From Chitinophagales bacterium (lineage in GTDB: Bacteria > Bacteroidota > Bacteroidia > Chitinophagales > JADIYW01): 64,000 bases of DNA. The position numbers were made by a program, and so were the translations under genes. The DNA is taken from assembly GCA_023957235.1 (NCBI GenBank), contig JAMLHI010000002.1:139836-203835 (forward strand). Direction: 5' to 3'. Below, one piece after another: positions 32,313 to 42,700 of the stretch. Position 1 is the first letter of the stretch, and the number at the start of each line of letters is the position of its first letter. A model generated the notes under the pieces. It did no database searches. It saw only the letters and a program-made list of their open reading frames with translations, and was not told where the DNA came from.

Positions 32313-34173
32313 GTTTCCAAGTTATTAATAATGTAAATAAATAATTTATTCCAGGCATAGGGCGATATTTAACTTCTTCATAATAATCGTTCAAAATATT
32401 ATGAAAAGTCATCTTACCTTCTAATTCTATACTTTTAATTTTTTGTAAATATGCAATCGAAGCATTCAGAACAGTATATGCAGGGATATACACTCCTGCA
32501 TCTCTTGTAACAAATCGTTGTGAATAGGTCTGTCCATCTATATCCAATGATAAATTTTTCCAACTGTAAATCATCGACAATTTGCCTGAATGGATAGGAT
32601 AATAAGGCAATTGAACCCACTGTGTCTTATCATTTTGCTGCTTTTTTTGGATATTTCCTGAGCGATGAAAGGAATAATCGGCTTTCAAAGAGATTTTATT
32701 AAAACCCTTTATCCAATTGATTGATTGTTCTACATTGAACCCATAAGCTAAAACTTTCCCCTCATTACTTGGTTGAAAATATCCCCTATTGGTAGGTAGC
32801 CACAAAATCATATTTGACACCTTATTGAAAAAAATATCTATCTGATGCTTCCACTCCCATTTTTCATTCATCAAATGATTGAAAGACACCCCTGAAGTCG
32901 AATTGATACTTGTTTCAGTTCTTAAATCTTCTTTGCCTCCAGGCACCCAAAACCTATCATTCAATGTCGGGAATCTGGCATCTTTGCTGATATTAGCCCA
33001 AATTTTCCATTCATGATTTTTTCCCTTGTAAGTAGTCGCTTCTACAAAAAAAGGCAAAACCCATTGTAAATGGCTTCTCGTAGCCGTTTTAATCATCGCT
33101 TTGAGATGTGTATTTTCGTTGGGGAGAAAAGACATAGCCATATAGGCATCCCAACCATATTCTTTAACTACTGAATGATAATTTTTAGTTTGAACTCCAC
33201 TGATTTTTATATCATTTCCAAAGGAAAATTTCCAATTAGAATGAAATTTAAAGGAGCCTTGATACCTCAAAAGACCTTGATTTTCTTTATTATCTCTCTC
33301 AATATTTAAAACAAAATCTTGATAATACAAATTTTGATATACATACAATCCTCTGATTGAATGTTCAAAATCTCCTTTCTTTTTACTCCATTTAATCATT
33401 TGCCTAACAGCGATATCATTTTGATTCATCAAATTGTTAGGAGAGACCAAATAAGGAGGTATTTCACGATGAATAGATAAAATCTCCTGATACCAATACA
33501 AATGACTACCATTTTTTAAAGCCATACTCCATTGGGGATAAATATTCCATTTATTATATTTTCCATACTTCTGAGTTCTATTAACATTTGGGAAAACTGT
33601 ATAATCATTGTATGAAAAATCATTTTTTGCTTGCTCATAATTCAATAAGATAGACCAAGATTGGCGTTGGCTAGCTCCTTCATAATACAATCCACTAGAT
33701 AGCTGACCAAATGAACCTAAAGACTGTTTGTAGCGCAACAGATGGCCATTATCTACATTTAGAATGTTTTTAATATTAACAACTCCAGCTAAACCTCCTG
33801 TTACAAATTCCTGACTTTTAGAAGAATAGTTGACCTCTTGTCTATATCCAATAGAAAATAAAGACAAATCTGCTACTCCAAGCATGCCTGAACTTACTGG
33901 TACATCATTCCATAAGACTTGCACATATTGAGGAGGTAAGCCTTGAGCAGATACAGATTGGACACCTCCTAAAGTATTTGTACGAACAAATACTCCAGAA
34001 GAAGATTTTAAAACATCACCTACTGTACTCTTAGATATATGATTACTAGACAACGACTGTTTTACAAGCAAAGTATCCAATTCAAGAGAATAAGCAATAC
34101 TATCTTGAGTATCAGCTGAAACTTGAATAATACTAAGGCAAAAACACCCAATTAGTCCGATAATTTTCTGCAT
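32299..34173 (-). CDS. btuB: TonB-dependent cobalamin receptor (BtuB-like)
   Basis: About 624 residues from the ATG at 34173, which gives the signal peptide MQKIIGLIGCFCLSIIQVSA; the longer frame from 34194 adds MLRQILE. A plug domain follows (VGDVLKSSSGVFVRTNTLGGVQSVSAQGLPPQYVQVLWNDVP), then a 22-strand barrel ending in the aromatic strand LFTLLITWKHE. The plug lacks an N-terminal carboxypeptidase-like extension typical of SusC proteins, which favours a BtuB-type receptor. Transcribed behind the cobalamin riboswitch at 34265-34441 and followed by a BtuG-like lipoprotein. Confidence 0.9.
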   Translation of the reverse strand: MQKIIGLIGCFCLSIIQVSADTQDSIAYSLELDTLLVKQSLSSNHISKSTVGDVLKSSSGVFVRTNTLGGVQSVSAQGLPPQYVQVLWNDVPVSSGMLGVADLSLFSIGYRQEVNYSSKSQEFVTGGLAGVVNIKNILNVDNGHLLRYKQSLGSFGQLSSGLYYEGASQRQSWSILLNYEQAKNDFSYNDYTVFPNVNRTQKYGKYNKWNIYPQWSMALKNGSHLYWYQEILSIHREIPPYLVSPNNLMNQNDIAVRQMIKWSKKKGDFEHSIRGLYVYQNLYYQDFVLNIERDNKENQGLLRYQGSFKFHSNWKFSFGNDIKISGVQTKNYHSVVKEYGWDAYMAMSFLPNENTHLKAMIKTATRSHLQWVLPFFVEATTYKGKNHEWKIWANISKDARFPTLNDRFWVPGGKEDLRTETSINSTSGVSFNHLMNEKWEWKHQIDIFFNKVSNMILWLPTNRGYFQPSNEGKVLAYGFNVEQSINWIKGFNKISLKADYSFHRSGNIQKKQQNDKTQWVQLPYYPIHSGKLSMIYSWKNLSLDIDGQTYSQRFVTRDAGVYIPAYTVLNASIAYLQKIKSIELEGKMTFHNILNDYYEEVKYRPMPGINYLFTLLITWKHEKN

Positions 34174-34264
34174 TTCTAAAATTTGTCTCAACAAAAGAGG
34201 AATGCAGTAGATATACTAAATGTAGCTACTTCATCCCCTTTGCCTCGAAAGTTCTGAATTATTT

Positions 34265-34441
34265 TTTTGCTTAAGGCAGGTCTTCTGACTTGTTTCCTTG
34301 ATGACACCTTCCCGCTAAACGCAGTGGTCAATTGTCATAAAGTATAGAAACTTACAGCAGCGAGGACTGTCCCGGACTTGCACCGGAGTTCCCTTTTAAT
34401 CTTCTATCATTATAATAGAAAAACCATTTCGCATTGCAAAT
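34265..34441 (-). promoter_or_regulatory. Cobalamin (AdoCbl) riboswitch
   Basis: On the minus strand the leader contains the core GGTGCAAGTCCGGGACAGTC, then CTCGCTGCTGTAAG, and the B12 box AGTCAGAAGACCTGCC near its 3' end, in the right order and spacing. P1 can form from TTTGC (5') and GCAAA (3'). A TAnnTTTG box overlaps the 5' edge. In the ligand-bound state it blocks ribosome access, lowering btuB-btuG expression when B12 is plentiful. The core is among the most conserved of all riboswitch sequences, so the call is firm; the limits are approximate. Confidence 0.95.
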
Positions 34442-34444
34442 ATA
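34437..34444 (-). promoter_or_regulatory. Promoter -7 box for the riboswitch leader (TATATTTG)
   Basis: Exact TAnnTTTG match on the minus strand at the 5' edge of the riboswitch, giving a start near 34430. The -33 element is not recognisable. Confidence 0.35.
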
Positions 34445-34562
34445 CACTTTCTAAGATAATCCACGACTATGAAAATCAAAGTAAAATTTCCAACAATATC
34501 AATTAAAATAAAAAGAGATATAGGAAATCTAAAAGAAATTGAAGAAGAATAAGAATACCAAT

Positions 34563-34579
34563 CCTTATCAACGATAAGG
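34563..34579 (-). terminator. Weak hairpin after the PP2C-type gene
   Basis: CCTTATC-AAC-GATAAGG, 7-bp arms, eight bases beyond the stop of the phosphatase gene on the minus strand. It lacks a good U-tract, so termination is uncertain. Confidence 0.35.
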
Positions 34580-34587
34580 AGGTTCTA

Positions 34588-35832
34588 TTAAAAAAATCTA
34601 CCGATAAGAACACTCACATCATCTGTAAAGTCTCTACTACATTTATAATCTACCAGATTAGAATATAAATTTTTTACTAAATCATCGCTACTTTGTTGGA
34701 TATTCTCCATAATAAAATCGGTCAGTCTCTCTTCTCCAAACATTTCTGAAGATGTATTTTCCAATTCTGTCAAACCATCAGTATAGCAAAAAACAGTGGA
34801 ATTAGCTGATAATTTAATTCTCTCTGTATGAACTACTGGAATATATTCAAGGATACCTAATAAGGCACATCCCTTATCTAATCTTCTCAACTGACCATTA
34901 TTATATAAAAATGGAGGATTATGACCAGCATTCAAATAAGTTAGTTCACGAGTTAAAAGATTGTATTTAGCAATAAATAAAGTAATAAATTTTTCCCCAT
35001 TTGTAATATTTAAAATTTTCTCATTGAGTCTATCTACTAATGCTCTTCCATTATCCAACTCTATTGGGGGACTTGCATTCAAATAGGCTTGCAAATTAGC
35101 CATCACTAATGCTGCTGAAACACCTTTTCCAGAAATATCTCCTAAACAAAATATAAATTCATCTTTATTGATATTGATAACATCATAATAATCACCACCA
35201 ATATTTCTATGAGGCAAATACAACCCAGCGAATTCATAGAGATGATTTTTGGGTAACTTTTTAGGAATCAGCATTCCTTGTATTTTTGATGCTAATTCCA
35301 TTTCCTTTTTCATCTCATTGTCTTCCAACTCCTTTTCCAACAAGCGTTTATTCTCAATAGCCATTACAATAATATTTGTAATGACCTGAGCATACTGTAT
35401 CAGATAATCTTCATTACCGTTACCATCATCATTCAATTGACCAATCAATGCAACCGACACTGCTACATCATCTAAATAGACTGGTAAGACATATTGATAT
35501 CCACCAATTTTTTCAATATCTGCAACATCAATCTTAGAGTTGTATTTATACTTTAAAGCAACCGGTAAATCAATTTTTATTTCTGGACTTAGCATACTTT
35601 GCATACTAGATGCAATACTCCATCCATCTTGATAATGATATAAAACAAAATCTTCAATGCCTAAAAAAGAGGATAGACAAATTTTATAATAATCATATAA
35701 TTTTGTCACTTCAATTCCAGTATTAATAGCATTGGTAATTTCATAAATGCTTGCCATGTGTTTATGTTTGGTCAGCAATCTAGCTTCCAAGTCACCAAGT
35801 CTGTCTTGTATTTCGACTACACTTTCAGGCAT
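34588..35832 (-). CDS. SpoIIE/PP2C-family serine phosphatase
   Basis: A 414-residue cytoplasmic protein. After a short coiled coil (SVVEIQDRLGDLEARLL), residues 30-170 resemble a divergent GAF sensor (IYEITNAINTGIEVTKLYDYY). The SpoIIE catalytic domain follows: NIGGDYYDVININKDEFIFCLGDISGKGVSAALVMANLQAYL with the metal-binding Asp residues, then TYLNAGHNPPFLY and VFCYTDGLTEL. It probably dephosphorylates an anti-sigma-antagonist-type partner. It lies 87 bases downstream of a NarL-type response regulator on the same strand, likely one operon. No partner kinase or STAS protein is adjacent. Confidence 0.88.
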   Translation of the reverse strand: MPESVVEIQDRLGDLEARLLTKHKHMASIYEITNAINTGIEVTKLYDYYKICLSSFLGIEDFVLYHYQDGWSIASSMQSMLSPEIKIDLPVALKYKYNSKIDVADIEKIGGYQYVLPVYLDDVAVSVALIGQLNDDGNGNEDYLIQYAQVITNIIVMAIENKRLLEKELEDNEMKKEMELASKIQGMLIPKKLPKNHLYEFAGLYLPHRNIGGDYYDVININKDEFIFCLGDISGKGVSAALVMANLQAYLNASPPIELDNGRALVDRLNEKILNITNGEKFITLFIAKYNLLTRELTYLNAGHNPPFLYNNGQLRRLDKGCALLGILEYIPVVHTERIKLSANSTVFCYTDGLTELENTSSEMFGEERLTDFIMENIQQSSDDLVKNLYSNLVDYKCSRDFTDDVSVLIGRFF

Positions 35833-35919
35833 ACAATATCAAGTAATTCCTTGTTAAGATAAATAAATAAGTTTGATTAACATGAACAAATGGCAAAAAG
35901 CACTCAAAAATACCTTTCT

Positions 35920-36567
35920 TTAGTTAGCTATTCCATTGTTAATTGCATACAAAATCATTTCAGAAGAAGAATTCAAATTCAATTTTTTCATAATATTCTT
36001 CTTATGAGTATAAACGGTATGAAGACTTAAAAAAAGTTGTTGTGCTATCTCTTTAGCAGAAAGTCCTTTTGCTGTCAATTGAATAATTTCCAACTCTCTT
36101 AAAGAAAGAGCGTAAGGTCGGCAATCTGCCTCATTAGTATTGAATAGTTTATTATGAATAATTACATCAATTATTCTATGACAAATAAATTTTTCAGATT
36201 TTTCCGTTGCTAATAATGCATTAATAATTTCATCATAGCCACATTCTTTTGTCAAGAAGCTGACAGCCCCATAATTCAATGCTTGAAAGACATGTTGGCT
36301 ATTCGCATCAGAAGAAATAACCAGAATATTGATATTAGGAGAAGTGTCTTTTAAAAATTTCAAATCCTCTAAGCTAAAGTATCCTTCTTGAGCATAATCA
36401 ATAATGACTACATCAGGAATTTCTATTCTTATAGCCTCCCTTAGCTCCCTAGAATCTGAGCATTCAGCAATACACTCAAATCTCTCAAGGCTTCTTACAA
36501 CATCTAATATCCCAGCACGAATGAGAAATTGTGCATCAGAAATTATCACTTTAACCTTACCTTTCAT
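35920..36567 (-). CDS. NarL/LuxR-type response regulator
   Basis: A 215-residue two-domain regulator. The receiver (residues 1-125) has VKVIISDAQFLIRAG, phosphoacceptor Asp in DVVIIDYAQEG, Ser in ILVISSDAN and Lys in FLTKECGYDEI. One of the usual acidic pair is Ser (ISD instead of DD/ED), which may weaken Mg2+ binding. The C-terminal LuxR helix-turn-helix is complete (LSLRELEIIQLTAKGLSAKEIAQQLFLSLHTVYTHKKNIMKKL). No cognate kinase is nearby. It precedes the SpoIIE-type phosphatase. Confidence 0.92.
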   Translation of the reverse strand: MKGKVKVIISDAQFLIRAGILDVVRSLERFECIAECSDSRELREAIRIEIPDVVIIDYAQEGYFSLEDLKFLKDTSPNINILVISSDANSQHVFQALNYGAVSFLTKECGYDEIINALLATEKSEKFICHRIIDVIIHNKLFNTNEADCRPYALSLRELEIIQLTAKGLSAKEIAQQLFLSLHTVYTHKKNIMKKLNLNSSSEMILYAINNGIAN

Positions 36568-36702
36568 TAGAATAAATCCAAATTACTAGATTTGATTGAA
36601 TAAAATAAATATTTAAAGATATAATAGCAGAATTTCATGATTATTTGACAATATCATTATTTAATATTTCAACAATTTCAATATCCGTATTTCCAGTAAT
36701 CA

Positions 36703-36744
36703 CCTAAAAAAAATAAAGGGTAGTTCTTATTTCAAACTACCCTT
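36703..36744 (-). terminator. Intrinsic terminator of the giant adhesin gene
   Basis: On the minus strand AAGGGTAGTT and AACTACCCTT pair perfectly around a 10-base loop, followed by TATTTTTTTT, 20 bases after the giant gene's stop. Confidence 0.8.
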
Positions 36745-36764
36745 CACAAAATCTAGAATATATA

Positions 36765-39700
36765 TTATTGTTTTACAAACTTAGCTTCCATACTTTCCAA
36801 TGTAGCTTTATTCGTAATAGATATCATATATGCCCCTTGAGCAAATTTTTGAGCATCAATCACAAATTTATTTTTGCCCTTCACCAATGGTAATATTTCA
36901 GAATACATCACTTGACCTAGCGTATTGATCACTTTAATCTGGAAGTCAGCTTTCTCCTGAGCTACTGACATTTCTACAGTAGTCAATCCATCAGTAGGAT
37001 TAGGATAAACAGACAAGATGGTAGTTTGATTGTTATTAGCTACATTATCTGCGAGTTCAATATCAATAATATTACTGTATTCAAACTGGTTTCCAAAATC
37101 TACAATTTTCAATCTGTAATAGTTATGTCCAGTGTTAGGTTCAGCATCCACAAATGTATAACTACTCATTTGGCTAGTATTTCCATTAGCTGTAACGATA
37201 CCTATAGCCTCATAGCTTACAGCATCTGTTGATTTCTCAACAATATAACGATCTGTATTTTTCTCTGAAGCAGTTATCCAATTTAACACATTGCTTTCTC
37301 CATCATTATACCCAGTAAATGACACCAATTCTACAGGAAGAACTGGTGGTTCTAAAGGCGATTTGAATATATATATTTGACCGCTACTACCATTATTATC
37401 ATCATCCTCTCCTACTATCTGAACGACATAAGTTTTACACTCTTCTAGGCGATAAGTCTGAGAGAAAGTCATAGAAGGACTACAACCAATACAGTTTCCA
37501 AAAGGAACACAATTAATCAATGTTCCATCAGACACACCATCACAAGGAGTAGCATCTTCATATATGGCTAGCGCAGTATTAGAAGCAACATTGTTCACAC
37601 TAAACACTATCGTCATAGTATCTGGTTCACCATCTGCAGTAGCACCACATTCTGTATTGAAAGTGAAATAGTTAGCAGATGTTGAACCACCTGGAAGACA
37701 ATTGCCATAAAGACCTCCACTGTTATTTTGAGATGAATTATCTTCATCCAAATTCCAACATTGAGGCACTTCATACTCTAAAGTAGGAAGAGTAGGACAA
37801 GTTGATTTTGGTTCACAATGTGTTGATATACATAAACCAAACGTAGGTCTTGTCGGATTAGGTGTACCTTCATTAAATACTTGTAAAAAGATAGTTTCAC
37901 CTGGAGAGGCAGCAATATCAAATTCAACATCTTTGCCTAAGCCACCATTATCGCAACCTAAGAATTGCAATTGACCCGTACATGGATTGCCTCTATAAGC
38001 TCCAACAACCAATTTTGAATTATTTACACCAGCAGCTCCATACTCATCGTCTCCTTGAATTTTAACACCTCCTTCCGAATCAGAAGGCACAGTAAACTTG
38101 TACCAATAATCACTACAATTAGTCATGCCACCACAGCTCAATCCATAAGAAGATCTATTTGCACAATCAATACGAGGAGTTGAAGATGAAATGATATAGT
38201 TATTCGTATAATTCATTGACCCATCAGAACATGGTGCATCCACCACATAAGCTGACAAATCATAAGCTGAAGGCAAATTACATGGTTCATCATTAGGGAC
38301 TGCACTACATACCACTGGAATAGCTTGGTACTGATTGATCACCTTCACTGAATAATCACCTCGATCATCCAAAGCATCTTGACCATCAATTTTAAAGAAA
38401 TAGGTACGACCAGGAATTAAACATTCATTTTCATAATCTAAGTCTCTAGTAATAATATTTGCGCTTTTTTCACCAATCTTATTTAACATAGACCAATCAG
38501 GGACACCAGCTGTACAAATACTAGTTTTACCAGCAGGCAACTCATATAGATTCAGATTCATATCTATAGGGTCAGAAGATAAACTACGACCTTCAATTTT
38601 CACATATCCTTCAGCAGGTGCGACAAACCTATACCACATCGTTTCATCATATGCTTTTATTCCTCCTACAAAAGGATGTTGTGGAGAAGGTGAAACATCT
38701 GGCTCTCCATCTTGGGTACTAGCACATAAATTATTATCTGTATAGGTGGAACCAATCGCTACCAACATTGGAGAGCAGACATTATCATTATTACCTACTG
38801 TTGCTGGTGTATGAATTACATTCACATTGAATGAAGTACCCACCTCTCCAAATATGCCAACATCTTCACCTTGAATTTGAAGATAGTAATTAGTGTTTGG
38901 TTTGAGTTTAAAACACTCCAATGAAATATTTGCATTACCACTTATCACCTCTGCTAAAATAGAACTTGTTCTTTCTGTCAGACTACTCCATACAGGCTGA
39001 CCACCAGTACAAGTTGGAGCTTGAGTCACTTCATACAATACGATTGAAGCACTGATTCTATCGCTAAAAGGACTTTGATTAGTAACAGAAATAGTCCACT
39101 CTCCTATCTGAGCAGGCGTTCTAAATCTATACCATAATGTCTTATCATATCCTATTGAGTTGATATTATAGTAATCACCATTTACATTAGGCTCATCTAT
39201 TTCTTGAGTTGCACATGTATTATTTTGCAAAGGAGTCGTCTGAGTTGTACCTGATATCGTACCCAAATCATAAGCACTACACATCATATCATGATTAGGA
39301 ATACTAGCATCTTTATGTTTGATTGTCAAGTTAAATGGTCCAAAATCATTTCCACCAGCATCATCACCATCGACCTGAATATAATACCATTGATTGTCAT
39401 CTAGACAACTAAACTCAGCACTATTCAATCCTAAAGTACTGCTCATTCGAGTTAATTTACTCCAGTCAGGATTGGTACAATCGAATGTTCCAGAAGTAGA
39501 ACGGTATAAGACAAAGTTGTGAGAAGTGGATACAGAAATTTCATACTGACCTTCCCATGCTGGTCTAAATCTATACCAAACAGTCTCATCATAAGCAATA
39601 GCAGTCACATCATCTCCAGTGCCTCCCATATTACCAGAAGTATTAGGCTCTCCTAATTCTTCCCATGAACAATAATTAGCTCTTGGAAGAGTCACTGTCC

Positions 39701-42700
39701 CATTTTGCACCAAACTTGTAGTAATGTTCTCTGCTTGACATATCAAATCATTCACAGGATTATTACCTGCAATTGTACCATCTCCATTATCAGTAACAGT
39801 CAATATAAAATGCCCTTGATCTGTTCTAGTAGGAACAATATCATTGCCATCAATTTGGACAAAATATTTTGTATTCGGCAATAGACAAGTATAATTTTTA
39901 TTAGTACTCGTACCTGTAATTGCACTTGATTCAGCACCTTCTTGAATTAGTTTTGGTGAAGGAGCTTCTGTAATACGGTAGGTTGGGTTAGAACCATTAT
40001 TATAAAAAATTGCAAAGTTAGGGGTGAAACTTTCTGAAAATGCCGGATCATCTTGAACTTTCACATTGATCACGCCTGGTTTAGGAGGAGTAACAAACCA
40101 ATACCATACTGTTTCATCTTCCAACTCATTTCTATGGTCTGTAGTATTTGAACCATTATACATTGCATCAATTCTAGGTTCATTGTCTTCTCCAGTTGCA
40201 CATAAGTTATGTCCATTAGCAACCAATGTCCCTCCAGATACCAAAGTCCCATTATCTACAGGTATTGCGTTAGCCAAATTATCATTTGCTGGACGAGGGC
40301 TACCACTTCCATTGTCTTTTACTTCAATATTATAAGTAAAGTTATCTGAGAACAACCAACCAGGAGGTGTTATGCCCCAAAGCGCCATATCATAGCCATC
40401 AATTTGCACAAAATAATTCCAATTGGCAGAAGGACAATCTAAAGTAACAGTAGGTTTAATCTTGGTAAATCCACCTAAAGGTGTCCAAGTTCCCATATCT
40501 GAAGCCACTTTTATCAAACCACCAAACCCACTTGAACAAGGATTATAGCTTGCTGAAGTTCCTTTATAAACAGTAATACTTGGTAGCGACACGGCACCAG
40601 CAGACAACAATGCTTCTATTGAGACTTTGATTTCACCAGGATTGCTAGGTGTTCTAAATCTATACCACATTGTTTCATCAAATTCTGGTTCACTTTGAAC
40701 AGCTCCTTGAGATGTTTCAGACTCACCTAATTCTTGAGAAGCACAGAAGTTATTATGATTATTTCTTACTAATGTACCTCCTGAGCTCAGTTGACCTAGA
40801 TTTCCTGCAGTACTTGACATTGCACCACAGATATCATCATTTTCATTTGCCATTATGGAAGTGCCATCCATTTGTATTTTGACATCAAAGGTGCCCATTG
40901 TTGCTCCAAAACCTGGACAAATTGTAGTTCCAATTACTCTCAAGAAATAAGTAGTATTTGGACTAGGACAATCAATCTCTATCGTCTCACTTCTAGGCGA
41001 CAAGATAATAGGCTGACCTTTACCTACTTTTAATAGTTTATTAAACTGAGTATTAGTATTGGATTGAGACTGACAAGTTGCTGGTAAGAAAGTACCATTA
41101 TATTCAAACAAATCAATATCCAAATCCATACATGTTCCACTAGGATTATTTACTGTAATGGTGAATTTGCCCGGTGCTAATGCTCCAAGATTCATACCCG
41201 TATTAAATCTATACCATACACTGCGTAATTGGTCATCAAATAAACTGAAATTCCATCCTGAACTTCCTGGCTCGTTCAATTCCTCGGTAGAACATCTGTT
41301 ATTATCTTGAAGAACGTTCTTAGTGCCTCCAGGGTTGATTTGGCCGAGATTAATAGCATCGCAAAAATCATCATGAGCTGTATGACCACCAACAGGAGGA
41401 GTATGTGATAAATCTGAACGAGGATCACTTGATAAATGGGTAATATTGATATTAAATTCACCTGTCGAACACAAAGATGCTGGAACACAAGCGACAGGGT
41501 TATTAGAACCATCTATCTGCAAATAATAATATCTACCCGGGATTAGACATTCAATTTCCACCTCTTCATCATGTAAGAAGGTCGCAACAGCAGGATCATA
41601 GTCCTCATCCACTTTAAAGCCAGAAGCAGCAAGTTTACAATCCTCACCTGGAAAATCATATAATGCCATTCCCAAATCAATTTTATCATTGAGAGAGTTA
41701 ATAGCTTCGATTTTCACTTTACCAGAAGAAGGTGCTCTAAATTTAAACCAAAGTGTTTTTTTAGCAGTAATATTTATCAAATTAGGAGTTAATGAATTTC
41801 TCATTTTTTCTGCTACCATACCTGAACCTTCAATATTGGGTTCTATAGTAGCACATTCATTATTAAAAAATCCTGTAGTCCTCACACCATTTACTGGTAA
41901 TGAATTGACATTCATGATTTCATAAGCATCACACACATTGTCATTGAGACTCGCTGGAACAGTTGCATAATCTTGAATAGAAATTTTAAAATCCCCATGC
42001 ACATCTTTGATAGTCGCGCCTAAAACTCCTAATGTAGGGTCATTTTCACCATCTACCATAATATAATATTCCTTACCTGGAATCAGACATTTTGCTACCA
42101 AATATTCATCAAAACCATCTGTGCCCAAACTGACAAAATTATCAACATCAGATATATTGTTTTCTTTTATAAGGCCGTCATAGGATGAAGCTTGTTCTGT
42201 AAGCGTGCTTTTATCCATACAATTACCCATCGTATATACAGCTAATTGTAAATTGATTTTCTCATGATAATCCTTGTCTGAAACTGCCAATAGGCCACTA
42301 GGACTATTGGGATTAGCTTTATCTCTTCTATTTAATTGGGCAATATTTTCAGATCTAATTTTCACTTTTCCAGAAGGAGGGGCTATAAATTTATACCATA
42401 CTGTAGCATCAGTAGAAAACCATCCTGTCGGTTGAGGGTCATTAATACCTGAAGCACAAAGGTTGCTCCCTAATTGCCAGTTCAATGAATTGTAGTCCTT
42501 TGTATGAGATTGTACAGGGAGAGATTTTGCATAACATGGTTCATCATTGCCAAAAGCAGTTCCATTTTGAATATCTGCCCAACTATTAGAAGCCATATCA
42601 TATAAACCAGCATCTTTGACCTGCATGGAGAAATATCCCATGGTACAATTACCACCATTAAAGAAGTCACATAAAAGATAATCTTCACCATCGACTTGGA

